NCBI RefSeq assembly: GCF_037414475.1
Contig: NZ_CP147913.1
Coordinates: 6,198,001 to 6,262,000, forward strand
From: Myxococcus stipitatus
GTDB taxonomy: Bacteria > Myxococcota > Myxococcia > Myxococcales > Myxococcaceae
Reading direction: 5' to 3'
DNA length: 64,000 bases
Shown: positions 44,676 to 53,789 of the stretch, one piece after another
How the letters are laid out: each line of letters starts with the position of its first letter
Position numbering within the stretch: the stretch's first letter is position 1
Notes under the pieces: generated by a model
What the model was told of the DNA's origin: nothing
Seen by the model: the letters and a program-made list of their open reading frames with translations, nothing else
The model's database searches: none
Translations under genes and position numbers: made by a program

Positions 44676-45640
44676 CGGAAGGACGCGAAGAAATCCAACG
44701 CCTGTTCCTCGGCCCAGAAGCGCGGACGGTGCACGTGGCCCGCGACGAAGCCCACGTGTCCACCGTGTGCTGTCTCCACGATGCTCAGGTGGGGATTGTC
44801 CTTCGCCTGGGGCGGGATGACGGGCGACTCCAGCATCGGGTCATCGGCGGCGCTGATGAGCAACGTGGGCTTGCGGATGGCGTGGAGTCGCGAGCCCGAG
44901 GACGATTCGGCGTAGTAGTGCTCCGCACTGCGGAAGCCGTGCAGGGGCGCGGTGACGGCGTGGTCGAAGGCCCGCACGGTGCGCGCCGCTTCCATGGCGC
45001 GGCCATCGAAGGCGCCGGGGAACCGCTTCAGCTTCGCGCGCGCCTTGCTCTTCAACGTCCGCAGGAAGCGCTCCCGGTACAGCAGGTGGAACACGCCCGG
45101 ACCATCCAACTTCCGGCAGCACGCATCCAGGTCATACGGCGCGCTGATGGACGCGGCGGCGTTGACGGGGGCGTTCTCTCCCTGGTCCTCGAGCAGCCGG
45201 CACAACACGTTGGCGCCCAGCGAGAAGCCGACGGCGAAGAGCGGGCCCGTCACCTGGGCGCGCAGGTCGCGCATCAACCCGAGCGCGTCGTCGATGTGCC
45301 CCGAGTGGTACGTGCGCGCCAGCCGGTTGGGCTCGCCGCTGCAGGAGCGGAAGTTGAGCGCGGTGGCGCCCCAGCCTCGCGCCTTCGCGCCGCGGAGGAC
45401 GGCGGCGATGTAACCGGCTCGGGACGAGCCCTCCAGCCCGTGCAGCGCGACCACGTGGGGCGCGCCGGGAGGACCGTCGAAGGTGTCCACGTCGACGAAG
45501 TCTCCGTCGGGCAACTCGCGCCGCGTGCGCCGGAGCTCGGGCGTGTGCAGCGGCCGCACGAGGTTCGCGTAGATGGTCTGCGCATGCTCGTTCGTCAGAC
45601 CCGGCGCGGAGACGAAGGGCTCGGTGGGTTGGAAGCTCAC
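44672..45640 (-). CDS. YheT-like alpha/beta hydrolase
   Basis: 322 residues. Catalytic triad: Ser in AVGFSLGANVL, Asp in ISAADDPMLES, His in THGGHVGFVAG (sequence TAHGGHVGFV). LHGLEGSSRAGYI and ALNFRSCSGEPNR are YheT hallmarks, the latter the oxyanion/cap region. Family members act on esters of unknown identity in the cytoplasm. Starts with GTG at 45640 with a weak ribosome site. Confidence 0.85.
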   Translation of the reverse strand: MSFQPTEPFVSAPGLTNEHAQTIYANLVRPLHTPELRRTRRELPDGDFVDVDTFDGPPGAPHVVALHGLEGSSRAGYIAAVLRGAKARGWGATALNFRSCSGEPNRLARTYHSGHIDDALGLMRDLRAQVTGPLFAVGFSLGANVLCRLLEDQGENAPVNAAASISAPYDLDACCRKLDGPGVFHLLYRERFLRTLKSKARAKLKRFPGAFDGRAMEAARTVRAFDHAVTAPLHGFRSAEHYYAESSSGSRLHAIRKPTLLISAADDPMLESPVIPPQAKDNPHLSIVETAHGGHVGFVAGHVHRPRFWAEEQALDFFASFR

Positions 45641-45692
45641 GGCCCCGGGATAGCGTCACCCAGGGGTGGGGACAAGAGGCTGCGTTTAGCCA

Positions 45693-46034
45693 CTAGTCGC
45701 CGCGTTGGCCACCGGGTACTCCAGTGGGCGAGCCCTCCGCCGAGCCCAAGAGCCGGGCGCGCTTCATGGAAGGACAACCCTGCTCCTTCACGGCCCGGGC
45801 CTCTTCGGCGAGCCCGAAGAGCGACAGGTACTTGTACACGCGCTCCTCCAGCGTGGGGGCCTCGATGAGGCGGCACACCTCGTCGGGCTGGTAGTCCCGG
45901 CAGATGCTCGGCCGGTCCTCGTACCGGGCGCAGAGGTTGTCCTCGCCCAGGTGCGGGCAGCGCAGCCCCAGCGGCTTGTCGAGCGCCGCGATGTCCGGCG
46001 CCACGCAGCAGGCGCCACAGCGAGTGCATTCCAT
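45693..46034 (-). CDS. YkgJ-like CxxCxxCC cysteine-cluster protein
   Basis: 113 residues. CTRCGACCVAPD at the very start, RCPHL, DNLCARYEDRPSICRDY and EVCRLIEA supply the eight Cys of this family, proposed to bind Zn or an Fe-S cluster. GGAGGGA precedes the ATG. Same strand as and 52 bp before the YheT-like gene. Function unproven in the family. Confidence 0.8.
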   Translation of the reverse strand: MECTRCGACCVAPDIAALDKPLGLRCPHLGEDNLCARYEDRPSICRDYQPDEVCRLIEAPTLEERVYKYLSLFGLAEEARAVKEQGCPSMKRARLLGSAEGSPTGVPGGQRGD

Positions 46035-46098
46035 GGGGTGCGTGTCCCTCCGCGACTCAACGCGGGATGTCCTGCCTGACTTCCCCGCGCGTGTCCGC

Positions 46099-47055
46099 TC
46101 AAACCCACAGCGCGCGGCTGAACCCCACCCGCTCGGCGGGAGGGAGCCCCGGGCGCAGGGCCCGCATCATCGGCAGCGCGCCGTCCCGCGCCTCCCGCGT
46201 CGCCCCCGGGACTCGCGCCACCCACGCCAGCGTGGAGGGCTCCTCCCAGACCACCACGCGCGACAAGCCCGCCCGATGCGCCACGCCCCGCGCCGCCTCG
46301 AGCAGGGCGACGGCGTCCTCCACCGTCTCCGCGTCGAGCATCAACACGACCAGTTGCCCATACCGCGCCATCATCGCCCACAGCACGGTGGACTCGCCCA
46401 CCGTCGCGCCGCAGGCCTCCGGGCGGGGACGGCGCAGGAGCTCCGCGTACGCGCGCTCCCGCTCCAGGTGCCAGTCGATTTGCGCGGCGCCGGGCCAGAG
46501 CAGGAACGGCACGTCCGGGCGCTGAATCCGCTGCATCATCAGCGGCACGTCCCCATCGCACAGCAGTGCGTCCACCGCGTGGGTGGACAGCCCTCCCGCG
46601 GCGGACAGGTGCCAGTCATACGCGGGCGCCTCGTGGTAACCGGACCGGCGATAGAGCGGGGCGCCCACGTCGGAGAAGAGAATGGCGGCGTGGGGTTTCT
46701 CGGGCTCCTGCTCCAGCCTCTCGGCGAGCAGGTCCATCAGCCGCGTCGCGTACCCGTGTCCTCGCAGCGCGGGCTCCGTGTAGACACTGGCGATGGCGTG
46801 GGTGACGCCGCGCGTGGCCACGCCGTCCGGGCCGCGCAGGTAGCTGTCCGTGTGGAACGTCTCGCACGAGGCCAGCACCCGGCCCGAGTCATCGCGCAAC
46901 AGCCAGGTGCGCATGCCCTCCCGGCACCAGGGATGGGAGCGCAGCCGCAGCTCCCGTTGGTGGAACTGCTCCACGGTGAGGGGCGAACCCCAGGCCTCAT
47001 GGGTGAGGCGGTCGCGCTCGGCTTTCTGTGCGTCGGTGGCGAGGGCCAGGTGCAT
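46099..47055 (-). CDS. GNAT-fold acetyltransferase, LYC1-like
   Basis: 318 residues. N-terminal GNAT domain with acetyl-CoA loop SVYTEPALRGHGYATRLMDLL, preceded by WLLRDDSGRVLASCETF and followed by ILFSDVGAPLYRRSGYH. The C-terminal 150 residues form a second domain (RRPRPEACGATVGESTVLW, LVVLMLDAETVEDAVALLE) as in two-domain GNATs such as fungal lysine acetyltransferase LYC1. Start ATG 47055; GTG 47103 is an alternative. Substrate unknown. Confidence 0.75.
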   Translation of the reverse strand: MHLALATDAQKAERDRLTHEAWGSPLTVEQFHQRELRLRSHPWCREGMRTWLLRDDSGRVLASCETFHTDSYLRGPDGVATRGVTHAIASVYTEPALRGHGYATRLMDLLAERLEQEPEKPHAAILFSDVGAPLYRRSGYHEAPAYDWHLSAAGGLSTHAVDALLCDGDVPLMMQRIQRPDVPFLLWPGAAQIDWHLERERAYAELLRRPRPEACGATVGESTVLWAMMARYGQLVVLMLDAETVEDAVALLEAARGVAHRAGLSRVVVWEEPSTLAWVARVPGATREARDGALPMMRALRPGLPPAERVGFSRALWV

Positions 47056-47119
47056 GTCACCCCAGGGTAGCGCCTCCCGCGTGTCCTCCGCATCCACTCG
47101 CACGTGCCTGACAACTGCC

Positions 47120-47785
47120 TCACAGGTGCGTGGTGTACGGGAAGCGCACGTGGAACTGGAGGTAGGCCTGCCCCACGTGGAAGATGCCGTCGCGCACCCG
47201 GTCCGGCAGGCCCCAGCCTCCCAGCTCCTGCGGCACGTAGAGCGCGGACTCCCAGCCCAGGCTGACGAGGAAGTTCTTGGAGAGTCGCAGCTCCAGGTCC
47301 ACGCCGACCTCCGCGCCGGGCCTCAAGAAGTGCGTGTCCGCCAGCGTCTCGGAATGCAGGTACGCATACGTCAGGAGCAACCCACCCCCCACCGAGAGCC
47401 GCGCGGGGCCCTCCGACAGCGGCACGCCCAACTCCAGCGGCTTCCAGGTGACGCCGTACATGCCGGTGTTGCGCAGCTTGGGGGAGATGATGAGCGAGTC
47501 GGGGATGAGCAGGGACGGGGAGATGCGGACTTCGCTCATGCTCCGCGCGTACTTGCGGTACCGGGACGGAATCGCGCGCGGGTTCTTGGACAGCCACTGC
47601 TTGTCCAGCACGGCCTCGACGGAGACCTTCACGCCCGTGTGGATGGGCTGGTCGTCGAAGACGGGCCCGAAGAACATGTACGCGGCGGGGCCGACGCCCA
47701 CATCCACCGGGACGGTGACGCGTTGTGCGGAGGCCAGGGCGGGGAGCAGCAACGTGCACAGCAGCGCGACGCGACGGGGGCTCAC
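47120..47785 (-). CDS. Outer-membrane beta-barrel protein, unknown
   Basis: 221 residues, GTG start. Signal peptide (VALLCTLLLPALASAQ) then barrel strands: VDVGVGPAAYMFFGPV, GVKVSVEAVLDKQWL, RLSVGGGLLLTYAYLH, EVGVDLELRLSKNFLVSLGW and a C-terminal QAYLQFHVRFPYTTHL. Same strand as the LYC1-like gene but no known link. Confidence 0.65.
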   Translation of the reverse strand: MSPRRVALLCTLLLPALASAQRVTVPVDVGVGPAAYMFFGPVFDDQPIHTGVKVSVEAVLDKQWLSKNPRAIPSRYRKYARSMSEVRISPSLLIPDSLIISPKLRNTGMYGVTWKPLELGVPLSEGPARLSVGGGLLLTYAYLHSETLADTHFLRPGAEVGVDLELRLSKNFLVSLGWESALYVPQELGGWGLPDRVRDGIFHVGQAYLQFHVRFPYTTHL

Positions 47786-47964
47786 GGGGTGGGGACCTCT
47801 GGGGAAGACGAGCTCCCGGAATTAAGCACGCCCCGGCCAATCAACCGTTGCCGCACCATGCGTGTTTGGAGCAGGAAGGGGACCGCGCCGGCCCCGGGGG
47901 CGGCAATGGACGCCCATCAGAGTCCGGGTCCAGAACTGCCGGCGCCTGAGGATTTGGAGAACCC

Positions 47965-48969
47965 ATGCTTTCCGCAGCACTCTTGATTGCCACATCCCTG
48001 CAGGCCCAGACGCCTGTTCCCGCCGAGCCCGCTCCCACCGCCGCCTCTCCCGCCGCCGTCGCCGCGCCCGCAGCCACGCCCGAGGAGCGCATGGCCGCCG
48101 CCGCCGAGCGCGCCGCCGCCGCCGCCGAGCGCGCGGCCGCCGCCGCCGAGCGCGCCGCCGAGGCCAGTGCCCGTGCCGCCAGCGTCATCGCGGGCCCCTC
48201 GCCCGAGGCCGCCGCCGAGGCCGCTCCCGCCACCGACCAGGAGAAGAAGAAGCGGGAGGAGTGGGACATCACCGTGGGCCTGGGTCTCATCTCGCTGACG
48301 GGCAACGCCTCCACCCTCACGTTCAGCGGCCTGGCCAGCGCGCAGCGCACCACCGACCACTGGATTTTCGGCGCGAAGGCCTACGGCAACTACGGCCGCA
48401 GCCGCCCGCCCGAGGTGGAAGGGGAGAACCTGGAGTCGCAGCTGGTGGCCCTCAACGCGGGCCTGGAGCTGCGCGGGGACCGGCGCTTCACGAAGATGCT
48501 CTCCGGCTACCTGCTGGCCGGCGCGGAGATGGACCACGTGAAGAGCGTGGAGTCTCGGAGCATCGGTGAAGGCGGTCTCGGCATCCTCTGGTGGGACGAG
48601 AAGCCGAAGGACCAGCCGGAGACGTACCTGCGCACGGACGCCGCCTTCCGCTACGCCCACGAGACGCGCTTCCAGTACTACCCCACGCGCCTGGACCTGC
48701 CGGACGTGGACCTGGGCGGCCCCCGCTTCGGCGTGGCCTTCCGCTACGGCCTCACCAAGGACATCCTCTTCAAGGAGGACGCCGAGGTGCTGCTGAGCGT
48801 CATCGACACCTCGCGCGTGCTGGTGAACAGCCAGACGCAGCTGTCCGTGCGGCTGACGGAGGCGCTCTCCATGGGCGTCAGCTTCCTGGTGAAGCACGAC
48901 AGCAAGCCGCCCCAGGGCAAGGTGCCCACCGACACCGCGCTGGCCTTCAACCTGGAAGTCGCGCTGTAG
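47965..48969 (+). CDS. DUF481-type outer-membrane protein with Ala-rich coiled coil
   Basis: 334 residues. Signal-like start (MLSAALLIATSLQAQ), Ala/Pro spacer, a heptad coiled coil of AAAAERA units (residues 41-70), then a DUF481 barrel: WDITVGLGLISLTGNASTLTFSG, KAYGNYGRSR, LVALNAGLELRGDRRFTKML, GAEMDHVKSVESRS. Ends in FNLEVAL. DUF481 proteins are salt-induced or outer-membrane barrels of unknown role; the coiled coil could span the periplasm or trimerise. GGAGA before the ATG. Confidence 0.75.
   Translation: MLSAALLIATSLQAQTPVPAEPAPTAASPAAVAAPAATPEERMAAAAERAAAAAERAAAAAERAAEASARAASVIAGPSPEAAAEAAPATDQEKKKREEWDITVGLGLISLTGNASTLTFSGLASAQRTTDHWIFGAKAYGNYGRSRPPEVEGENLESQLVALNAGLELRGDRRFTKMLSGYLLAGAEMDHVKSVESRSIGEGGLGILWWDEKPKDQPETYLRTDAAFRYAHETRFQYYPTRLDLPDVDLGGPRFGVAFRYGLTKDILFKEDAEVLLSVIDTSRVLVNSQTQLSVRLTEALSMGVSFLVKHDSKPPQGKVPTDTALAFNLEVAL
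48085..48174 (+). repeat. 21-bp tandem repeat coding AAAAERA heptads
   Basis: ER pairs recur every seven residues (41-42, 48-49, 55-56, 62-63, with AR at 69-70). The DNA is a GCC/GAG/CGC-rich tandem array liable to slippage, so copy number may vary among strains. Confidence 0.8.
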
Positions 48970-48982
48970 CCCGCAAATGAAA

Positions 48983-49013
48983 CGCGGCGCCGGGGAGAGT
49001 CCCTGGCGCCGCG
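48983..49013. terminator. Bidirectional hairpin between DUF481 gene and oxidase operon
   Basis: CGCGGCGCC pairs with GGCGCCGCG, a G-U pair, then GGGA with TCCC around a GAG loop: 14 bp in all. Lies between the convergent DUF481 gene and the end of the act-cta operon and can serve both. No long T-run. Confidence 0.75.
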
Positions 49014-49056
49014 CGGGTGAATCAGGGGGGCTTGCCGAAACAAGCCCCGCGGAATG

Positions 49057-49509
49057 TCAGTGCTGCGGCGCCGGGGTCTCCGGCATGTCCTTCGTCTGAG
49101 GCGGCTTCATCCCGCCACCGAAGCGGCCGCGCTGCGAGCCCGTGCCGATATCCGGAGGCTGCAGGTCGCTGTACTGCGAGCCCGGCGGGTTGGAGCCGCG
49201 GAAGCGCGTGCCCAGGTCCGCCATGGGGATGACGAGCATCAGCACCACGAACAGGATGGAGACACCGAAGACAATCCGGTTGGCTCCCTGATGCTCCGCC
49301 AGGTGCATGAAGTACAGCGCCACCAGCGTGCCCTTCACCGTCGCGACGACGATGGCGAGCAGCAGGCCGAAGTTGGGCAGGTGCATGCGGCCGGTGCCGA
49401 CGGTGATGGCCGTCAACACGAGCAGCACACCCCAGATGAGCCAGTACCGACCGGCTCCGTGGTGGCCCATGTTCTTTTCTTCCTGATGGGATTCGTTGGC
49501 AATGGCCAT
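49057..49509 (-). CDS. ctaF: Cytochrome c oxidase subunit IV
   Basis: 150 residues, last gene of the operon. Three membrane helices (YWLIWGVLLVLTAITVGTG, FGLLLAIVVATVKGTLVALYFMHL, IVFGVSILFVVLMLVIPM) match bacterial COX4 proteins; the KGTLVALYFMHL segment is a family signature. A Pro/Gly/Gln-rich C-terminal tail of about 50 residues is extra. GGGGAG precedes the ATG. Small subunit that stabilises the oxidase. Confidence 0.85.
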   Translation of the reverse strand: MAIANESHQEEKNMGHHGAGRYWLIWGVLLVLTAITVGTGRMHLPNFGLLLAIVVATVKGTLVALYFMHLAEHQGANRIVFGVSILFVVLMLVIPMADLGTRFRGSNPPGSQYSDLQPPDIGTGSQRGRFGGGMKPPQTKDMPETPAPQH

Positions 49510-49523
49510 GGTGGTGTCTCCCC

Positions 49524-50189
49524 TCAGACCAGGTAGAGCATCGGGAACAGGAAGATCCACACCAGGTCGACGAGGTGCCAGTACATGCTGCCCAGCTCGA
49601 CCATGGTGTAGTTGTTGGGGCCGAAGTCCGCCTTCGTGAACGCGCGAATCATCGCCACCGTCAGCACGCCCATGCCGATGAGGACGTGGAACGCGTGGAG
49701 CGCCGTCGAGCAGAAGTAGACCGTGAAGTACAGCGCGATGCCGGGCTGCTGCATGCCCTCGTACGTGTAGTACCGGCCCGGCAGCGTCCCGATCTCGAAC
49801 TTGTGGTGGTACTCGAAGTACTTGATGACGAGGAAGCCGATGGCCATCAAGAGGGTGAGCGCGAACATGATGCCCACCATCTTGTTCTTGCCCTCCCGCG
49901 CGTAGTGCACCGCGAGCGCCGCGGTGAGCGAGGAGGTGATGAGCACCACCGTGTTCACGGTGCCCATCATCAGGTTCAGGCTGCGGCTGCCCTCCGCCCA
50001 CGCCTCCGGGTAGAGGAAGCGGTAGCAGCCGTAGCAGACGAACAGGCCGGCGAAGAGGAGGATTTCCGTCGCCAGGAACAGCCACATCCCCAGACGGGCG
50101 GCGTGGGTCTGCACCTCGAGCGAGGCGAAGTGGGCCGCCAGGCGCGGCACGGGGGCCGCGCCCTCGGCGGTGTGAGCGCTAGACTGCAT
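49524..50189 (-). CDS. ctaE: Cytochrome c oxidase subunit III
   Basis: 221 residues with five to six membrane helices. HAARLGMWLFLATEILLFAGLF in parts, the conserved Glu in helix III, YYTYEGM, and the helix pair ALHAFHVLIGMGVL and YWHLVDLVWIFLFPMLYLV at the end mark COX3. Integral, cofactor-free; keeps the proton path working. Its start overlaps the ctaD stop by 11 bases. Confidence 0.93.
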   Translation of the reverse strand: MQSSAHTAEGAAPVPRLAAHFASLEVQTHAARLGMWLFLATEILLFAGLFVCYGCYRFLYPEAWAEGSRSLNLMMGTVNTVVLITSSLTAALAVHYAREGKNKMVGIMFALTLLMAIGFLVIKYFEYHHKFEIGTLPGRYYTYEGMQQPGIALYFTVYFCSTALHAFHVLIGMGVLTVAMIRAFTKADFGPNNYTMVELGSMYWHLVDLVWIFLFPMLYLV

Positions 50190-51846
50190 CGGGGACCTCG
50201 GCCTTCTTCGGGTCGACGTAGAAGTGCGGCTCCTCGGGGAACGTCGGCTGCGGGCCCACGAAGTTGTGGGTGGGCGGCGGAGACTCGCTCTGCCACTCGT
50301 AGCCCTTGCTCCGCCAGGGGTTCTTGCCAGCGGCCTTGCCGTACACCAGCGCGTACGCCAGGTACAAAGCGATGATGATGAAGCCGAAGGCGAGCAGGGA
50401 CGCGCCGGCCGTGGAGGCCACGTTCAGCGCCTGGAAGCGCTCCGGGTAGTCATAGTACCGGCGCGGCATGCCGTTGTTGCCCAAGAGGAACTGGGGGATG
50501 AACGTGGCGTTGAACCCCAGGATGATGAGCGCCGCGGACACCAGGCCCCATCCCTCGTGGTACGTGCGCCCGAACATCTTCGGGAACCAGTAGTGCAGGG
50601 CGGCCAGGAAGGCCATGATGGTCGCGCCCACCATGATGAAGTGGAAGTGCGCCACGACGAAGTAGGTGTCGTGCCACGGGACGTCCAGCGACACCGTGCC
50701 CAGCGCGATGCCCGTCATGCCACCGAACACGGTGAAGAACAGGAAGCCGCAGAAGTAGGCGAAGGGCGTCTTGAAGTCGACGGCGCCCTTGTAGACGGTG
50801 CCAATCCAGTTGAACACCTTGATGGCCGTGAAGACGCCCACCAGCATGGTGAGCACGCCGAACACGCCCGCGTCGAAGGTGGACTGGCCGGACACGAACA
50901 TGTGGTGTCCCCAGGCGAAGAAGCCCACGAAGGCGATGCCCAGGCTGGAGTACGCCACCGCGCGGTAGCCGAAGATGTTCTTGCGGCTGAACGTGCTGAC
51001 GACCTCGCTCATCACGCCGAAGGCGGGGAGCACCATGATGTACACGGCCGGGTGGCTGTAGAACCAGAACAGGTGCTGGAAGAGCACCGGGTCGCCGCCG
51101 CGCGCCGGGTCGAACATGCCGAAGCTGAACAGGTTCTCCACCGTCACCAGCACCAGCAGCAGGCCAATCACCGGCGTGGCCAGCACCTGGATGCAGCTGG
51201 TGGCGTAGATGGCCCACACGAACAGGGGCATCTTGAACCAGGTGATGCCCGGCGCCCGCATGGTGTGGCACGTGACGATGAAGTTGATGCCCGTCGCGAT
51301 GGAGCTGAAGCCGATGATGAACGCGCCGAACAGCACGGGCGCCACCGTCGTCGTCGTGTGCGTGCTGTACGGGGTGTAGAACGTCCAGCCCGTGTCCAGA
51401 CCGCCGTTGAGCATGCCCCAGAGCGCAATCACCGCGCCGGCCAGGTAGATGTAGAGCGAGGCCAGGTTCAGCCGGGGGAAGGCCACGTCCTTGGCGCCCA
51501 GCATCAGCGGCAGCATGAAGTTGCCGAAGACGGCGGGAATCGCCGGAATCATGAACAGGAAGATCATGACCAGGCCGTGGAGCGTGAACGTACGGTTGTA
51601 CGTCATCGCGTCCATGATGGTCGGGCCCGGGGTCAGCAGCTCAATCCGGATGAGCAGCGCGAAGATGCCGCCCACGAGGAAGAAGAGCAGGACCCAGAAC
51701 AGGAACATCAGGCCGATGCGCTTGTGGTCCACCGTCAAGAGCCAGCTCTTGATGGTGGTGCCATCCACCAGATAGTTCGGGTGGTGGTCGTGATGCTCGC
51801 CGTGCGGGGCGGCCCCCGCCGTGTCGAGGCTACTGGATGGGGTCAT
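50179..51846 (-). CDS. ctaD: Cytochrome c oxidase subunit I (A2-type heme-copper oxidase)
   Basis: 555 residues, twelve helices. Heme a and a3/CuB ligands are all present: LHGLVMIFLF, the CuB His in WFYSHPAVYIMVLP with the cross-linked Tyr, GHHMFVSG, and HDTYFVVAHFHFIMVG. A1-type oxidases have HPEVY with a proton-shuttling Glu; here it is YSHPAVY, the Tyr-Ser substitution that defines A2-type enzymes such as Rhodothermus caa3. Reduces O2 and pumps protons at the inner membrane. Overlaps ctaC by 17 bases and ctaE by 11. Confidence 0.95.
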   Translation of the reverse strand: MTPSSSLDTAGAAPHGEHHDHHPNYLVDGTTIKSWLLTVDHKRIGLMFLFWVLLFFLVGGIFALLIRIELLTPGPTIMDAMTYNRTFTLHGLVMIFLFMIPAIPAVFGNFMLPLMLGAKDVAFPRLNLASLYIYLAGAVIALWGMLNGGLDTGWTFYTPYSTHTTTTVAPVLFGAFIIGFSSIATGINFIVTCHTMRAPGITWFKMPLFVWAIYATSCIQVLATPVIGLLLVLVTVENLFSFGMFDPARGGDPVLFQHLFWFYSHPAVYIMVLPAFGVMSEVVSTFSRKNIFGYRAVAYSSLGIAFVGFFAWGHHMFVSGQSTFDAGVFGVLTMLVGVFTAIKVFNWIGTVYKGAVDFKTPFAYFCGFLFFTVFGGMTGIALGTVSLDVPWHDTYFVVAHFHFIMVGATIMAFLAALHYWFPKMFGRTYHEGWGLVSAALIILGFNATFIPQFLLGNNGMPRRYYDYPERFQALNVASTAGASLLAFGFIIIALYLAYALVYGKAAGKNPWRSKGYEWQSESPPPTHNFVGPQPTFPEEPHFYVDPKKAEVPDAV

Positions 51847-52876
51847 AGGCGGGTCCCTCGGAGGCGCCCTCGCGGACGGCCGGAGTGCGAAGCGACTTGA
51901 TGTACTCGACGATGGCCGCCGTCTCCGGGCCCTGCAGCTTGCCCTGGTAGGTCGGCATCACGTTCTGGTAGCCCGACACGAGGTGGGCGCCCGGGTCCAT
52001 CATCGACTGGGTGATGTAGGCCTCGTCCACGCGGATCTGCTGGCCGTCGTCCAGCTTCTCCACGCGGTCATACATGCCAAGGAACGTGGGGCCGATGTGC
52101 TGCGAGCCATCCACGGAGTGGCACTTGAGGCAGCCCTGGGTGCCGGCCAGCACCTGGCCCTGCTCCACCATGCGCGCCACCGGCGGCACCAGCGAGGTGT
52201 CCGCGAGCGCGTCCTGGCGGTCCTGCAGCCGGCCGCGGCGCTGCTCCTTGATCCAATTGTCGTACTCCTCCTGGGGGAGGACCACGACCTCGGCCAGCAT
52301 CTTCGAGTGCGACAGGCCGCAGTACTCGGTGCAGAGCACCTGGTACGTGCCGGGCTTGGTCGCCTCGAACCAGATCTGCGTGTAGCGGCCGGGCAGCGCA
52401 TCCATCTTGATGCGGAAGGCCGGGACGTAGAAGGAGTGCAGCACGTCGCGGGAGGTGATGAGCAATCGCACCGGACGGTTGGCCGGGACGTGAAGCACGT
52501 TCACGCCGTTGGGGCCCTCCGGATACGAGAACTTCCACATCCACTGCTTGCCCATGACGTAGACATCCATCGAGTCCTTGGGCGGGGTGGTGACCCAGGT
52601 GAAATCCCGGAAACCAATCCCGAACCAAGCCAGGAAGAACACCAACGGCACGGAGACGAAGAGGAACTCCGTCTTCAGCGTGGGGACGACGTACTCCGTC
52701 GCCTGGGCGGGGGTCCGCCGGCGGTACCGGAAGAACATGAACAGCGCCGCGAGGCCGGTACCCAAGGACATCACGATCGTCGTGACCACGACGAAGTGAT
52801 GCAGCAGGTCGACCCGTTCCGCGAACGTGGACGCGCTCTCCGGGAGGAACAGAAGGTTGTTGAGAAGCTCGCTCAT
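51830..52876 (-). CDS. ctaC: Cytochrome c oxidase subunit II with fused cytochrome c (caa3 type)
   Basis: 348 residues. Two N-terminal helices (HHFVVVTTIVMSLGTGLAALFM, LFVSVPLVFFLAWFGIGF), then the CuA cupredoxin with DVLHSFYVP and CTEYCGLSHSKM giving all ligands, and a C-terminal class I cytochrome c with CLKCH (residues about 245-330) and an axial Met in QNVMPTY. The fused heme domain lets it take electrons directly from the alternative complex III. Overlaps the sco stop by 4 bases. Confidence 0.95.
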   Translation of the reverse strand: MSELLNNLLFLPESASTFAERVDLLHHFVVVTTIVMSLGTGLAALFMFFRYRRRTPAQATEYVVPTLKTEFLFVSVPLVFFLAWFGIGFRDFTWVTTPPKDSMDVYVMGKQWMWKFSYPEGPNGVNVLHVPANRPVRLLITSRDVLHSFYVPAFRIKMDALPGRYTQIWFEATKPGTYQVLCTEYCGLSHSKMLAEVVVLPQEEYDNWIKEQRRGRLQDRQDALADTSLVPPVARMVEQGQVLAGTQGCLKCHSVDGSQHIGPTFLGMYDRVEKLDDGQQIRVDEAYITQSMMDPGAHLVSGYQNVMPTYQGKLQGPETAAIVEYIKSLRTPAVREGASEGPAYDPIQ

Positions 52877-53754
52877 GCCGCCGCGCCTTTCTTCAGCTCG
52901 CGCCTCCAGAAATAGATCAGCACCGATGCCAGGGCGATGAAGACGGCCAGTGCGCCCAGGCGGATGAAACCGAAGATGTAGAAACCGTACCGCCGGGTGG
53001 CGGTGTCATACTTGAAGCAGGACATCACCACGCGGTCGAAGCTGGTGCCCACGCGGCCACCGGCCGCCTCCAGCAACGCCAGCTTCATGTCCTTGGGAGG
53101 GAAGTCCGTCCCGTAGAGGTACCGGGAGATGCTTCCTTCGGGGGTCAGCACCATCACCACCGCGGGGTGGGCGTACTGCTTGGTGCTGGCGTCATACGTG
53201 TACTTGAAGCCCACCGCGTCCGCGAGACGGCGAATCTCCGTCTCCGTCCCCGTCATGAAGTGCCAGGGCGCGCTCTCCGGCTTGCCCATGGACTGCAGGT
53301 GCTTGCGCCGCCGCTCGGCGCTCATCGACGGGGTGTCCTCCGGGTCGACGCTGACGGTGACGGCCTCGTAGTCCTTGCCCAGCTCCAGCCCCAGCTCCCG
53401 CATCGCCTTCACCTGGGCGTTGAGCACCAGGTTACAGAGCAGCGGGCAGTTGTAATACACGAGCGTTAGAAGGGTGGGACGCGTCTTGGACAGCACCGTT
53501 CCCAGCTTCACTTCCTCACCCGTCACGTCCGTGAAGCGGGTCTCCGAGGGCACCGGGTCTCCCAGGTGCTCCTCGACGTCCACCCCTTCGAGCTGGGGCG
53601 GCGTGTCCTGCTGGGCCTCCACGATGGAGCGGGGAGTCTTGCCCCCGCCCGGCATCGCGGATGCCGGGAGCGCGGTGGCCAGGACCAGCGCCGCCGCGAC
53701 GAACATCCCCGTGCGGGGAACGCGCGGGGAGATGTGGGAGAAGAGGGACATCAT
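52873..53754 (-). CDS. SCO1/SenC-family copper chaperone
   Basis: 293 residues. Signal peptide, then thioredoxin-like fold with copper site YYNCPLLCNLV (CxxxC) and the distal His in KQYAHPAVVMVLTPEG. A C-terminal membrane helix (LGALAVFIALASVLIYFW) anchors it, unlike the N-terminal anchor of typical Sco proteins. Delivers copper to the CuA site of subunit II, encoded just downstream with a 4-base overlap. Start ATG 53754; ATG 53751 also possible. Confidence 0.9.
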   Translation of the reverse strand: MMSLFSHISPRVPRTGMFVAAALVLATALPASAMPGGGKTPRSIVEAQQDTPPQLEGVDVEEHLGDPVPSETRFTDVTGEEVKLGTVLSKTRPTLLTLVYYNCPLLCNLVLNAQVKAMRELGLELGKDYEAVTVSVDPEDTPSMSAERRRKHLQSMGKPESAPWHFMTGTETEIRRLADAVGFKYTYDASTKQYAHPAVVMVLTPEGSISRYLYGTDFPPKDMKLALLEAAGGRVGTSFDRVVMSCFKYDTATRRYGFYIFGFIRLGALAVFIALASVLIYFWRRELKKGAAA

Positions 53755-53789
53755 CGCGGACGGCTCTTACGTGATGCTGGTGACGGAAG

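Noticed and set aside
46099..48969. CRISPR array or other regular DNA repeats
   Set aside because: The only regular repeat is the in-frame 21-bp heptad-coding repeat of the DUF481 gene; no spacer-repeat pattern exists in the window.
51000..51120. HPAVY in oxidase subunit I read as loss of the essential Glu
   Set aside because: The preceding YS in YSHPAV is the known A2-type substitution, so the enzyme should be active.
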